From IMG/VR virus record IMGVR_UViG_3300044733_004704, positions 62,001 to 126,000 of that record: 64,000 nucleotides of DNA; one strand, written 5' to 3'. The translations under genes and the position numbers were made by a program. Below are positions 22,001-29,562 of the stretch, in pieces. Positions within the stretch are counted from its first letter, which is position 1. Every line of letters begins with the position of its first letter. The stretch comes from a virus. The notes beneath the pieces are model-generated. The model did not search any database, was not told where the DNA came from, and was given only the letters and a program-made list of their open reading frames with translations.

Positions 22001-25000
22001 TTCATATGTTGTAACAGAAGTTTTGATTGTTTTTAATATTTGTTTCTTTTTTTCTTCTATTAGTTTAGTATATCCAAATAAATCTTGTTTATCTTGTTCA
22101 GTATAACCATATGGTGTCAGGTCCACTCCTTGTAGTCCTCTGGTTCCTGGGCCAGAAGGATCCTTGTTAAATAGTGCTGTAGCAGGATAATTAACACCAA
22201 AATCTAACTGAGTTGGTATAGCAGACAAGAAGTCTGTGGGTGGTAATCCTATGACTCGTGCAAATTGTCCCATTCTTTCAAAAACTGTATTTCTACTTAT
22301 TTTATCCTTAAACGAATTTATGAATAGTTCTCTACTAAAAGGAGATTCGTATCCTTTTTGTACAGCCTCTTCGTCTACAATCATTCTTTCATTACCAGGA
22401 TACGTTGAAAAAACCTTCTCCATTTGTTCTTGTTCTAATAATTTTTCCATTTCCCGAACATAAGCATTACTTATTCTTTTGGGAAATTTAAATGATCCAG
22501 AGCCAATTGTTGCTGCTCCTCCTTTAGCATAGGCTTGTGGATTTTCTGTAAAGTATCTACTAAATTCTTCTCTGGCTTTTGAAAAACTGTCTCCATCCAA
22601 AGTTCTTTTTACTTCTGTTTCAATATTCGGAGGTAATCCAAAAAGTTGAGCACCTCTACCTAGTCCTTGTGGAAAATCAATCGCCCTATTTCTTTGTAAA
22701 GCATCAACATTTATATTATAGCCCAATAATTGTGATAGTGCCGCTTCTAACATACCTCCTTCAATATTAGATTGTCCAAATTTTTCTTCTGCTGGTCCTT
22801 TAAGTTCTGGAACTTCACCATAACGAAAAGTGCTTTTACCAGCAGCCATTGTTGCTCTAATATTTTCTTCACTATCATCGATTAATTTTTCGGCTGCTGC
22901 AACATTAGCAGCTTTAGCTTTTGCTATATTTGTTCCTAATCCTTGACTAACTCCAGTAACATCTTGTTCTAAATAGGGTAATCCAAATCTATTAAGAGTA
23001 GATGCTATAATATCTGCTGTACTTTGAGGACGAGCCGTTAAGATGCGACTATACATCCTAACATATCCAGGATTTTTTTGTTCTATACTAGCCAATCTTT
23101 TAGCTAGTGAGGTTGGTCTAGCTTGGGCTAGACTTTCCATAACTTTTTTTCTATCCGAATAGGCTGGTAAATCTTCTTTACCATTTTCATCTAGCATTTT
23201 TGTTCCAAGAGCTAATGTTTCATCAAAATCTATTGCTAATGGTTGAATTGGCCCCTGAATATTTCTATTACCTAATCCGCCTAATGCTGCCGTATCTTGA
23301 ATATCTTCAGCAAATTTTTGACGAGTAGCTCTATTAGCCTCTTGCATAGCTTCTATTTGTGGTAAAAAGCTAGATTGAAATCCTCTAACATAACCATAAA
23401 TTTCTCTACCATCTTCCAACTTCCAGTCTGAAAAATCTTTATTATAATCTAATGGAAATAATCCGGCAATTGCAACTTTTCTCATGGCTGCTTCTTTTGC
23501 TTCTCTAGCAGCATCTGTTTTTCCTGTCTTAGCTAGCGCCCTATTTATAAATTTAATAGCTTTTTCTATGTTTTTACCGGCTCTAATATTACTAGCATTC
23601 AATATAGAGCTAATCTCTCTTTCTCCAGCTCCTAATCCTAGTATTTTTTTAACTCCGCTAGCATCTCCAAAACTGGATAATTGTTCTAAAATTACAGTTT
23701 CAATAGATTTTTTTTCTTTAGCAGCTATGTTTTCTACTGTTCCGCCAACCGCAAACCTTCGTCTTGCTGCTTTTTGATCACCATAAACCATGCGTTTACC
23801 AACCGGACCACGCGAAGCTTGTGTTGCTAATTTTCCTCTTTTTATAAACTCTCTAATAGTTTCTTCATCTTTGAGTTCATCAAATCTCATACTCTGAAGA
23901 CCGCCGATAGCATCATATCTAGCAACTGGAAATCCATTTAAAACACCAACAGAAGATGATTTTTCTGAAAATAGTTTTTTAAATAATGGCAACTGTGATC
24001 TAGATGATTCTAAATTAGCAATAATTTTATCAGCACGAGCCTCATCAATTATCATAGAATTAGAAATTGATTTTGATATAAGTTGTTCATCGCTCCCATA
24101 AAATTCGCCCAAAAGAGTTCTTATAGTTGATAATTTAGATTGTAGCGCTTCTCCTCCGCCAGCAAATTTTTTAATTAATCCACCAGAATTTAATAGTTCT
24201 TTATATGCTCCGGATCTAGACTGTGTTCTAGTCCTCTGTAGTCCTGTTGCACCGCTTACATATGACGATCCAAATTTTGATGGTTTGAATAATAGATCGA
24301 TATAACTAGATTCCTCTAAATTATCTTGAGTTATAATCCTCTTTAAGCTGTCTAGCTCACTATCAATATCAAAACTAGAAATACTTGGAAATTCTGATGG
24401 CGGTGGATTATTTTTATTTGTATATTGTTTTGTTGGTAAAGATTTTATAGCAGTAACGAGTTGTTGTCTTGTATCTTTTTTATCATTTTTAGGCAATCTA
24501 CCATATTGCCCAACAAACAAAGAATCTTCTGATGTTGCTATAAAATTAGCTAAATCATTTTGACTAACTAAATTAGGATTATTGGCTCTAAGAGCTTGAT
24601 TCCAATTTGATGGTAAATTTAATATAACTCTATCTTTAATTCTAAGTTGCATTTTTTTAATCAAATTATTAAAATCAAAATCTCCTGATTCTAATTGTTG
24701 TTTTGTTACTCCGGCATTGTCGTATGCAGAAGCGAAAAACTCTTTACTTCTATAATTTCTTGCATAATTTTGTAGATTTTTTTTACTTATTTGTATATCA
24801 GATCCTATATGAGATTTATTAAGAGTATTATTTTGCGGAACGATTTTTCTAACTTGATCTCCTTTAGCATATCTATTCATTCTTACCAAATTACCTCTTC
24901 CATACTTATTAACAGCACGATTGCTCATTACTACTTCGCCCGGCTCTAACAATGCTGGAACTTTGTCTCCTCTTCCGTTACCAGGAACACTTCCTCCTTT

Positions 25001-27244
25001 AGAGAAACCCAAAATACGACCACCGCCACTAGCAGTAGTTGGTCCACCGCCTCCGCCGAAATCTTTTCTATCTAAAGTAGCATCTAAATTAACCAAAGCA
25101 GCATAAACATTTTCTAGAGAACTATTATTACTAGATAAAGTATTCGTATTATTTTGTAGTGTTGTATTATAGGTAGATAAACTATTACTAATAGCATTAA
25201 AATTAGTATTAAAAGTATTGATACCAGCAGACAATTCCTGTATAGCGGTAGTATCTATTCCGGAAGATTTGTTTTTTTCATTTTGTATTTGTTGAATTCT
25301 TATTTTTTTTTCTGTACTATTTAGTGTTTTATCAGTTCTAATATTTCTAATTTGTTGGGCTTGAATTTTTCTTTGTGTAGGATCCTGACCAGAATCTGTC
25401 GATGTTAACTTTTGATTATTAATAGTATCATTTAAAGTTGATATAGACGATATCAAATTAGTAACTAATGATGGATCTATAACTTGTTCTTTTTCTTTTG
25501 AACTTAGATCAATTAAGGATTGTATTGTTGTAGTAAGAGACGTAAGCTTATCAGAAATACCATTCAAAGCTTCTGTATTCTTTTCAATATCTCTACTAGT
25601 TTGTTCTGTTTTAGCTCCAACTAAACTACTACCCAAATTACTGCCTATAGATCTTGCTATTCCGGGTTGTTCTTCTCCCTCTTGTCCTTTTGGTACTTTC
25701 TTTAATCCTCCTATAAAACCACCAGCAAATTGAGTAATACCTCGTAAGCTAGCCCCTGCTCCTAATATTGCTAATGCTGGTAGTACTCCTTTTAATGCGC
25801 TAGTAATTTTTATTAAACCACTTGCAAATCCTAAAGCGCCTCTAGCAAGAGTTTGGAATGTGTCGCTTTGACCTAAACTTCTAATTAAACTTAAAAATTC
25901 TTCTCTTACTTTAGCTATTTGATTAGCAAGACTTAATTGAGCTTTTAATGCGTCTGCTGCTAAACTACCCTGACCAGCTTGTGCGACTTTTAGGGCCTCC
26001 TGCGCTGTTGCAAACTGTTGAATTAATGGGATAACTTTGCCAATCTGTCTGAATCCACCAAGCTCTTCAACAATTTGACTAAATTTTATATCTCTAGGAT
26101 CAATTCTATTTAATCCTTCGCTAAGTAATTGTACCGCTTTATATGCTCCAACAAATTTTCCTTCGGCATCTGTTAGTGTTACTCCAAAGTCTCTTAATGC
26201 ATCTATTGTTCCTTGTCTTTGAATACGAGTAAAAATAGTTCTTAAACCGGTAGCAATAGTTTCTGCGCTTTCGCGTGTTGTAGCACGAACACTTGTAAAA
26301 ACAGCAATAAACTCATTTAGAGCATCTGTTCCTTCGCTTACTCCTTTGCTGGCATTTGCAAACACACCACCAGTACGTTGAATAGCAGCAATAATATCAC
26401 TAGACTCAACAGCAAATGCTGCCGCAACACTATTAACACTACCCAATGCTTTTTCTAGTTCTTTGGCACTAATACCAAACTGTCTCATTAATGCAATAGA
26501 ACCTTCTACTGTTTGATTAATATCGTCAAAACTTGGAGCAAGGCTACTACGGGCTAATGCCTCTAATGCTGCTCTAGTTTCTGTTGCACTTAAACCAGCC
26601 TGTGCTAAGGTGCTAGAAACCTGAACTAAACTATCAGAGCTAACACCAAGATTGATAGATAGTCTAGTAATTTCATTTTGTAGATCTTGTAATCCTTCGG
26701 CATTTTTGCCAGTTACTTGTTGTAATTTTACTAATTCTTTATCAAACTCTATAAAGCTTTTTAAACCATTATTAATTGCTCTATTAAGACTAAAAAAGAC
26801 TCCTGTTACAGCACTAAATGCTGCGAAACGACGAACGGCCAAGGCGCTTTGACGACCAAACTCTTCCATCTCTGTTCTTGCTACGCTAACATTTTTAGCT
26901 GTTTTAGTAAGAGATGATCCAACATTATCTGCGCTTTTTGTTGTTTTGTCTAAATTAGATGATAATTTATTAGAAGAACCACTAATAGATGTGACACTTT
27001 GACCAAAACTCTTTATGGCAGAAGAGGCTGCTCTGGCATTGGTTGACACATTAGCTAGATTGGCATTTAATTCTTGTAACGACTTACTTAACCTCGAAGT
27101 ATTATTTATGCTTGCTGGATCAATATTAAATTTTATATCACCAGTAATAGTTCCTAGTTGTTTTTTAACATCCGAAACTATCTGTCTAACATTTGATGGT
27201 CCACGCAAATTTAATTGTGCGGTTAGATTAAAGGCTTGTGCCAT
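13004..27244 (-). CDS. Giant tail tape measure protein with embedded HAD and HExxH domains
   Basis: 4746 residues. Residues ~140-500 match the tape-measure core of phage tails (Ala/Gln/Leu-rich helices followed by a hydrophobic GALGFASGL/LPALAILGAG segment). Further helical coiled-coil blocks and membrane-like segments (around 2650-2740) follow. Five glycine-flanked modules with a P-G-E-F/V-V-x-N-R type core recur near residues 750, 2010, 2070, 3530 and 4555. Two enzyme-like insertions are visible: an HAD-type domain (DxDxT at 1339-1343, T1403, K1442/K1444, DD 1456-1457) and a zinc-peptidase motif HELTH (H1823, E1824, H1827) with E1961/E1962 as third-ligand candidates. The protein sets tail length and is ejected ahead of DNA; the insertions may act in the envelope during entry. 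Confidence 0.93.
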   Translation of the reverse strand: MAQAFNLTAQLNLRGPSNVRQIVSDVKKQLGTITGDIKFNIDPASINNTSRLSKSLQELNANLANVSTNARAASSAIKSFGQSVTSISGSSNKLSSNLDKTTKSADNVGSSLTKTAKNVSVARTEMEEFGRQSALAVRRFAAFSAVTGVFFSLNRAINNGLKSFIEFDKELVKLQQVTGKNAEGLQDLQNEITRLSINLGVSSDSLVQVSSTLAQAGLSATETRAALEALARSSLAPSFDDINQTVEGSIALMRQFGISAKELEKALGSVNSVAAAFAVESSDIIAAIQRTGGVFANASKGVSEGTDALNEFIAVFTSVRATTRESAETIATGLRTIFTRIQRQGTIDALRDFGVTLTDAEGKFVGAYKAVQLLSEGLNRIDPRDIKFSQIVEELGGFRQIGKVIPLIQQFATAQEALKVAQAGQGSLAADALKAQLSLANQIAKVREEFLSLIRSLGQSDTFQTLARGALGFASGLIKITSALKGVLPALAILGAGASLRGITQFAGGFIGGLKKVPKGQEGEEQPGIARSIGSNLGSSLVGAKTEQTSRDIEKNTEALNGISDKLTSLTTTIQSLIDLSSKEKEQVIDPSLVTNLISSISTLNDTINNQKLTSTDSGQDPTQRKIQAQQIRNIRTDKTLNSTEKKIRIQQIQNEKNKSSGIDTTAIQELSAGINTFNTNFNAISNSLSTYNTTLQNNTNTLSSNNSSLENVYAALVNLDATLDRKDFGGGGGPTTASGGGRILGFSKGGSVPGNGRGDKVPALLEPGEVVMSNRAVNKYGRGNLVRMNRYAKGDQVRKIVPQNNTLNKSHIGSDIQISKKNLQNYARNYRSKEFFASAYDNAGVTKQQLESGDFDFNNLIKKMQLRIKDRVILNLPSNWNQALRANNPNLVSQNDLANFIATSEDSLFVGQYGRLPKNDKKDTRQQLVTAIKSLPTKQYTNKNNPPPSEFPSISSFDIDSELDSLKRIITQDNLEESSYIDLLFKPSKFGSSYVSGATGLQRTRTQSRSGAYKELLNSGGLIKKFAGGGEALQSKLSTIRTLLGEFYGSDEQLISKSISNSMIIDEARADKIIANLESSRSQLPLFKKLFSEKSSSVGVLNGFPVARYDAIGGLQSMRFDELKDEETIREFIKRGKLATQASRGPVGKRMVYGDQKAARRRFAVGGTVENIAAKEKKSIETVILEQLSSFGDASGVKKILGLGAGEREISSILNASNIRAGKNIEKAIKFINRALAKTGKTDAAREAKEAAMRKVAIAGLFPLDYNKDFSDWKLEDGREIYGYVRGFQSSFLPQIEAMQEANRATRQKFAEDIQDTAALGGLGNRNIQGPIQPLAIDFDETLALGTKMLDENGKEDLPAYSDRKKVMESLAQARPTSLAKRLASIEQKNPGYVRMYSRILTARPQSTADIIASTLNRFGLPYLEQDVTGVSQGLGTNIAKAKAANVAAAEKLIDDSEENIRATMAAGKSTFRYGEVPELKGPAEEKFGQSNIEGGMLEAALSQLLGYNINVDALQRNRAIDFPQGLGRGAQLFGLPPNIETEVKRTLDGDSFSKAREEFSRYFTENPQAYAKGGAATIGSGSFKFPKRISNAYVREMEKLLEQEQMEKVFSTYPGNERMIVDEEAVQKGYESPFSRELFINSFKDKISRNTVFERMGQFARVIGLPPTDFLSAIPTQLDFGVNYPATALFNKDPSGPGTRGLQGVDLTPYGYTEQDKQDLFGYTKLIEEKKKQILKTIKTSVTTYEDGSFGYDVALTEKLRAELEDLQKQQRSLIDKNNVAIKAAKESRLQSANQSGRGSVGIATNPFNTSQRQDYSILYHELTHQLFNSLRTKNAQSFEAYKAKVASLFSGNNDDVADAFDALVGNTGYNSADVAYGRSYKLSGLSSLMIGSAKKESFEKYVNSDPEYVPELRKTWAETQSTTNAKAFKPLNPRVNDILLRGKISQDVIDKYEDNGKEEFLTTLVQKLPLLDENLSGILDSTLDDLLGGAGISRQKLSVGGLISKLKGGGSVPALVSNGEAFVPPKLAKQIGYGKLERMNQADKNGMTEFSEGGISVFKGPGNGTSDSIPTNLPVGSFVIREKATKALGLNSGGAVGVRKFKDGDKVSYRKHATGIQAPVPDLGFLKTSAILLADSFRTTEQIISNGYSAWQEIDKVAPVLANALDRYFSTINGTVEDASLMMQSYRAVAVSLAKQGKSAAEIDAIMTNYIDALNKGIDAYQNSAPIEPPKSATTYAVTPPSPQIPPDPDDTSTTPKTSLPRTPPPVPKSAEQKLAAAENEAIAQRIETKQNIKSEYDPVYRGASSKEDKQAIQDDARSKFQAADATIQANKAAQQQAILQELLAQKAKEANQSTAEYISGLQQEIDARSVDIMEQDFSNALGPEAPSAPEARQQALNETISSRGLQAFNVPGLGEGTDLNSIIAQVSKNNDLAAEADKAKAAAATRAADALELMRLKAEQNGQTLSQYQSNLKQNILNLAKDLQKSAPGKISKFNETAVSLRGDINSGDEDKITKAKEQLAKQLADLGTNLESSQITTIIDDLAASMGDTDKTFVDIINNSQELQEAFKQSSTDATALQSATQKLSVSLGIPEEALQKLASSAELAASNLYDKNVAAAQKMASTLAKTSLAIGGIGSVISSTIKSLGGSENKDTAVLSTGISSVASTVSTLGASLSQLPGGIKFVLDTMQGMGGGIGKVATSLAPKIMGFIASPMALVGASLAGGAVAIAAGFKEAYNAAREFDLQTSQKRVDESLSRVSDLFAQFEKDTTNIDFLSKIDSELSYGSKQLMKNLETDLKVPKAMWANLLDLDGGSQAAGRSMILEKEGIGSYISSVFSNNAQQAAIGRIAPEKAVETAQKVQPQGQNILKQFENKLRSGMDMDTILAELNAAGNQSAEVLARMNPKINEQIMLIENDRNISEQRKSAIIKEITTSEANRVASVNMKNSMKQIEFEKLGRQTNNFATSLERMFNGMEQAINKTDFELSKLSRSAELSAAALSGNAKAGDVMLDSINVLQNPRAYSGQEQGAAFDQAAGFFGSQADLVRPLLGLGDKLESTVMSTINRSVQANPTGSTEGIASNIRNALDAQLKDLGLPPNIADKLAGQTKLAFEKIRSERGGEDTRLNFDQITEEVPAFAKAISSAQRAQELAVKAMEFYQKNLNEYAQAMNQMVDFQIEANNRMRKASEVQAKGAMELAKTLGQTVSLTETRNVTEAPIRSMTGGLTNPGDIGRNVVNLEAQRRTLQTAADNAGNRGPAAKDEFAVMQNRLRNTNVALRENIDALKQMADSTDLAQAALAKIQEVQARRQAGANLIEKMVTSNPEELARLNASIGRLNNNMRGGLNVGSTAEQRGESLQAFNMLAPLLGDGQQQNELKANVLESMLKESGVGIDSTFQSVLDSLRNPEGDPQMAEAISVYRESLAKQTQANDILGELQRMMSENTAEIAATKLATAISSVPLTFDQQVFNDIRDNIQKLVEIVGKRDEEGKDPIPAQNKRKGGVIYASMGRAIDFAPKGTDTVPAMLTPGEFVVNRAATKANLPLLQNINSKKYSNGGKVRYYNEGGYVLAGGVATAGTGKDDDAPKLQEAVSQSTEKQKTAKNAEQATKLKLPILEQYGDKDFKKLGTIQTDNFIAVGNRGKSGIGESFERIYLGEKIGTLYNNYGSITGTKKAELPKYQKSLFWGIQDIDSIIGSEKQLTKSDIYKNGKDGEFTDLILGYQSLYTKLMEGPSGNTKIETFIKEINTEPLPNISPNFSRKPKRRTRRDGDYKGYSYLKVVEDLIQDNEKSYWGIFDEIPRILKQGGVGFEGVSPFTLADSPAKFAAYVNTPPRVLAGKDLQQDNLDSHNKVDLVNNTIQVIQKTRQALKALSLFDDKILDPGEGAGEKVDTSTVESDASIYNKETLASLDALYKNRIFHTSIGDPDFVKKPITLYNMAEEKWNTIQSDPNYQKAVEDNTAMSNWNDTISIIPIVNNQPNTDNKRQFPWITNDTKLDVSNLKLAQKEFNTEAGDALFKVTETPIGSAGGRFFIPAKTITGNLLNTTSRNYGSPYEYTYIPPKAGDPKLNPLYNTEKPILYAGTSLNEYLGARLPSWNTDTGEMPPVNEEFGSLSSLKLNGQYIGGISSVDPSEFRVIKDLPEDIKPYIIPSSDGTNPILESMTIDATEYQKARDERIKAKEMELTKERASKVTGDRFKKLSTAESAFTTATRTKLAQEIQRIASTTLSAYGIGVPSITKIEDVGGVAGYLNNYLKKIDNKSPQWAEINAWRALFSELYQPGGIGKDAESRIPATVAYLKTFGVDVEKGTVDADGIKQIIAREKAIAISKNASGEIPEDSLKSLDLEASKTKLYTVDKDGNKTEIKSDNIKNPKTIQDVERIGLAPENLFENSEKRQSYLKVLSDYFTKNNLSEFAAAAEGLKPWYTAQDTLLNAGLNNDMLQGSLDALNGNAPKPNTTAGGDRNLEDPVTTIGNKDNYIQHHKLLTADKYGELPDTNRMKDLITVRIQESKTEEQKPENQQALARGGIVYASNGSFINFRPKGTDTVPAMLTPGEFVINRASTQKYRPVLEAINNGNYSRGGIVNYLSGGGYLPLYREGGGGTPAGSGFDFTSFMNNIMVSVSSSITEAFNKAVSALKQPNNSSGGVSNSGGDISSIDNFVNRLNNIANILSNIYIPPQITITGKHDVVVTINGDTVLNQLRPDMAGIAISAIRSAFQDLKAKNPENNTINFDIDINPNDIA

Positions 27245-27276
27245 AATAGATCAAATTCCTAGGTAAAGATAAAAAT

Positions 27277-27310
27277 ATTCCCCGATTAGAATTTCTTCTA
27301 GCCGGGGAAT
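27277..27310 (-). terminator. Stem-loop with U-tail in tape-measure leader
   Basis: 8-bp arm ATTCCCCG/CGGGGAAT plus an inner 5-bp arm TAGAA/TTCTA with a 2x2 internal mismatch; the minus-strand transcript continues ATTTTTAT. It lies between the chaperone-like gene and the tape measure, downstream of a late-promoter motif, so it could be an attenuator or a terminator for the upstream unit. Confidence 0.6.
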
Positions 27311-27327
27311 AATATAACCCAGTATAA

Positions 27328-27335
27328 TATACACT
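27328..27335 (-). promoter_or_regulatory. Late promoter-type motif before tape measure
   Basis: Minus strand reads AGTGTATATTATACTG just after the stop of the 302-residue gene, 83 nt before the tape measure ATG. Same motif class as the other six. Confidence 0.45.
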
Positions 27336-27341
27336 AATTTA

Positions 27342-28250
27342 TTAATTTGTTGAAACTGTTTGTTCTGTTGGTGCAGAAACTTGGGGTTGGGTATCAACCG
27401 CTTGGGAAACTGCTTCAACAGATGGTTCAACTTTATCATCTTTGGGTTGTTCCTCATCTAAAATAATTGGATTTCCATTTTCATCAAGGAATGGTTGACT
27501 ATCAACAAGATACTCTCCATCTTTGTCTACTTTGTTACCGAACTTATCAACAAAGTTACCCTCTTCATCAATAAATCTACCACTCTCATCTATTAGTCTG
27601 CCTTCTCTATCTATTAGCCTACCCTTTTTGTCTACCAAGCGTAATTTCTCATCAATAAATTTAAATTTCTTTAAAAATTTATTTTCTGGTAAATTAGTTT
27701 CATAGTCATTATCTAAGCCATATAACATGTTAGCCAAATTTTGAGCACCCATTATAGCAACCTTCTCGGTTGAGCTATTTAGATACTCTTCCATATTTTT
27801 ATATACTGGTTGTTTAGTATCATTATACACCAAACAAACACTTACTAAATAATTAAATCTACTATTATCAGCTTGACCTTCTGCGCTATGATTATCCAAG
27901 CTGGTACGAACACTAATAAGATCTCGTATTTCATCACGAATACTCTTCATTTTAATAGCTAGGTCTTTAGCTTCATTTAAACTAAAACCGCCTTTAGCCA
28001 AGCGTTTTTCGCCCTCTAGAAGCTCTCGTTGAAGCTCTGTAAATTTAGCTTGTTTTTCGTCATTCCATAGTCCCTGATCTTCTAATAGATCATCGAGTTT
28101 AGCTCTTACAACACTTTTACTTTTAATAGCATCTGTAAAAGCCTGATTATAAATTTTTTGAGCTTCTCTCTGGTTATCTAATGTTGGGCTTCGAACCAAA
28201 TATTCTTTTTCAACACCGTCTACTTCTAATTTAAATGTTTTTGTCTTCAT
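27342..28250 (-). CDS. Tail assembly chaperone-like protein with octapeptide repeats
   Basis: 302 residues directly upstream of the tape measure, the usual place of tail assembly chaperones. The N-terminal ~150 residues (EYLVRSPTLDNQREAQ..., charged helices) resemble the N-terminus of the 341-residue protein at 28537, so the two are likely paralogues. Residues ~195-250 are seven to eight imperfect 8-residue repeats of type G-x-h-[IV]-D-x-x-G, followed by an acidic Gln/Pro-rich C-terminus. It overlaps the preceding 95-residue gene by 4 nt (ATGA). The chaperone role is inferred from position; the repeat region may be a flexible interaction surface. Confidence 0.6.
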   Translation of the reverse strand: MKTKTFKLEVDGVEKEYLVRSPTLDNQREAQKIYNQAFTDAIKSKSVVRAKLDDLLEDQGLWNDEKQAKFTELQRELLEGEKRLAKGGFSLNEAKDLAIKMKSIRDEIRDLISVRTSLDNHSAEGQADNSRFNYLVSVCLVYNDTKQPVYKNMEEYLNSSTEKVAIMGAQNLANMLYGLDNDYETNLPENKFLKKFKFIDEKLRLVDKKGRLIDREGRLIDESGRFIDEEGNFVDKFGNKVDKDGEYLVDSQPFLDENGNPIILDEEQPKDDKVEPSVEAVSQAVDTQPQVSAPTEQTVSTN

Positions 28251-28534
28251 ACATCCTTCTCCTGTTTAAGATTAAATTTATAGGTATACTTACTATTTGT
28301 TTTATTTTGTGATAAAAATTTTTTTAAATCATCTAGTGCTGCTCGTGCTTGTTTATTGCCATTATTTAGTATGCTATTTCTGGTAAATTCCCAAGCGTCC
28401 CATACCGGACTATTGTCTGGTTCATTTTCCCAAACATGACCGAAATTATCTTCGAATCTTGCTAATGCTCCAATCATAGTGGTTTGAAATCTTTTATATA
28501 TATTATCTAGTAATTGTTGTTCATCATGAGTCAT
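28247..28534 (-). CDS. Small tail-module protein, unknown
   Basis: 95 residues, mostly helical, charged, with a Trp-containing centre (VWENEPDNSPVWDAW) and a lysine-rich end. It lies between two paralogous chaperone-like genes, 2 nt after one and overlapping the next by 4 nt, so it is translated with them. I recognise no family; a chaperone partner or minor tail protein is possible. Confidence 0.6.
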   Translation of the reverse strand: MTHDEQQLLDNIYKRFQTTMIGALARFEDNFGHVWENEPDNSPVWDAWEFTRNSILNNGNKQARAALDDLKKFLSQNKTNSKYTYKFNLKQEKDV

Positions 28535-28536
28535 AT

Positions 28537-29562
28537 TTATTTCCTATTTTTATTTTGTTGATTAAGTTGATTTCTTAGATCCATCTGTACATCTGGTAAT
28601 TTGCTTTCTTCTGTTATTCCAAACTTATTAACATGAGATATTTTACTTCTCATTTTATTTAATCCTTCCATATTATTTAAACCAATAATTTCTTCTGCTT
28701 CTTGTTGGTTATTTGCGAATAAGAAAACTTCCTGGGCATTTTTAAGCTTAGGATTCAAAGTATCTATCTGATGTTGCTTTTTTTCTTTTTCTATTTTACG
28801 TCTTTGAGTTATCATCCATCCATCTAAAGCGTCGTTATCTTCAATAACTTCATCACTTGGACATTCTGGATGTTCATAAACTCTGTCATACATTTGACTA
28901 ATACCAATTAGTGTTCTTTGATCATCTGATAGTTGATTTTCGAATAAGTTATTTTTTTTAGTATTCCAATACGATCTCCAAATATTACTTCTTGCTAATT
29001 TTTTAAAATCCTCTAAAGATATAGAGTATTTATTTAGTTCATTAACAATAGTATTAAATAACAGATAGTTATTATTATTATTCTTATTATCAAATACTAA
29101 ATTATTATTTTTATATAGCGTTTGAGTAATAATAAATTCGTTTTTTATACTATTAGCATATCCTTCTAATGTATTAGAATACAGCTCTTCTTTTTTGCTT
29201 AAAATAGAATTTAACTGTTTTTTATAACTATCTAGATTTTTTTTGATATTTTTTCTTTTATCTGTTAATTTAAATGCGCTATAGTAGTCTACTTTAGCAT
29301 TGTCTATTTTTTTTTCAATATCCTTAATTATCATAGATGTATCTTTTGTCCATAAATTTAAATATATCAGTAGGTTGTCTAAATTGTCCTCTCTTAACCA
29401 ATCATTGTATTTTTCATCGTTAATAATATTATTGTATAATATTTGAGCTTCATATTTTAAATCTATAGTTGCTGATCGTAATATGTATTTATCATTATTG
29501 ATGTAAAATATTAAATATCCATTAAAAATTCTATATAGTAATAATTCAAGATCCTCATTCAT
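28537..29562 (-). CDS. Tail assembly chaperone-like paralogue
   Basis: 341 residues, Asn/Lys-rich, strongly helical. The N-terminus (KYILRSATIDLKYEAQILY) parallels that of the 302-residue protein at 27342 (EYLVRSPTLDNQREAQKIY), followed by a similar alternation of charged helices; the two look like diverged duplicates. The middle contains a long coiled-coil (residues ~85-130), the end a basic EKEKKQHQ stretch. It overlaps the 49-residue gene upstream by 8 nt. Being between tail tube and tape measure suggests a tail assembly function; this is positional inference. Confidence 0.6.
   Translation of the reverse strand: MNEDLELLLYRIFNGYLIFYINNDKYILRSATIDLKYEAQILYNNIINDEKYNDWLREDNLDNLLIYLNLWTKDTSMIIKDIEKKIDNAKVDYYSAFKLTDKRKNIKKNLDSYKKQLNSILSKKEELYSNTLEGYANSIKNEFIITQTLYKNNNLVFDNKNNNNNYLLFNTIVNELNKYSISLEDFKKLARSNIWRSYWNTKKNNLFENQLSDDQRTLIGISQMYDRVYEHPECPSDEVIEDNDALDGWMITQRRKIEKEKKQHQIDTLNPKLKNAQEVFLFANNQQEAEEIIGLNNMEGLNKMRSKISHVNKFGITEESKLPDVQMDLRNQLNQQNKNRK

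Noticed and set aside
28247-28600. Programmed frameshift joining chaperone genes
   Set aside because: The -1 frame has a TAG shortly before the ATG at 28534 and there is no convincing slippery heptamer.
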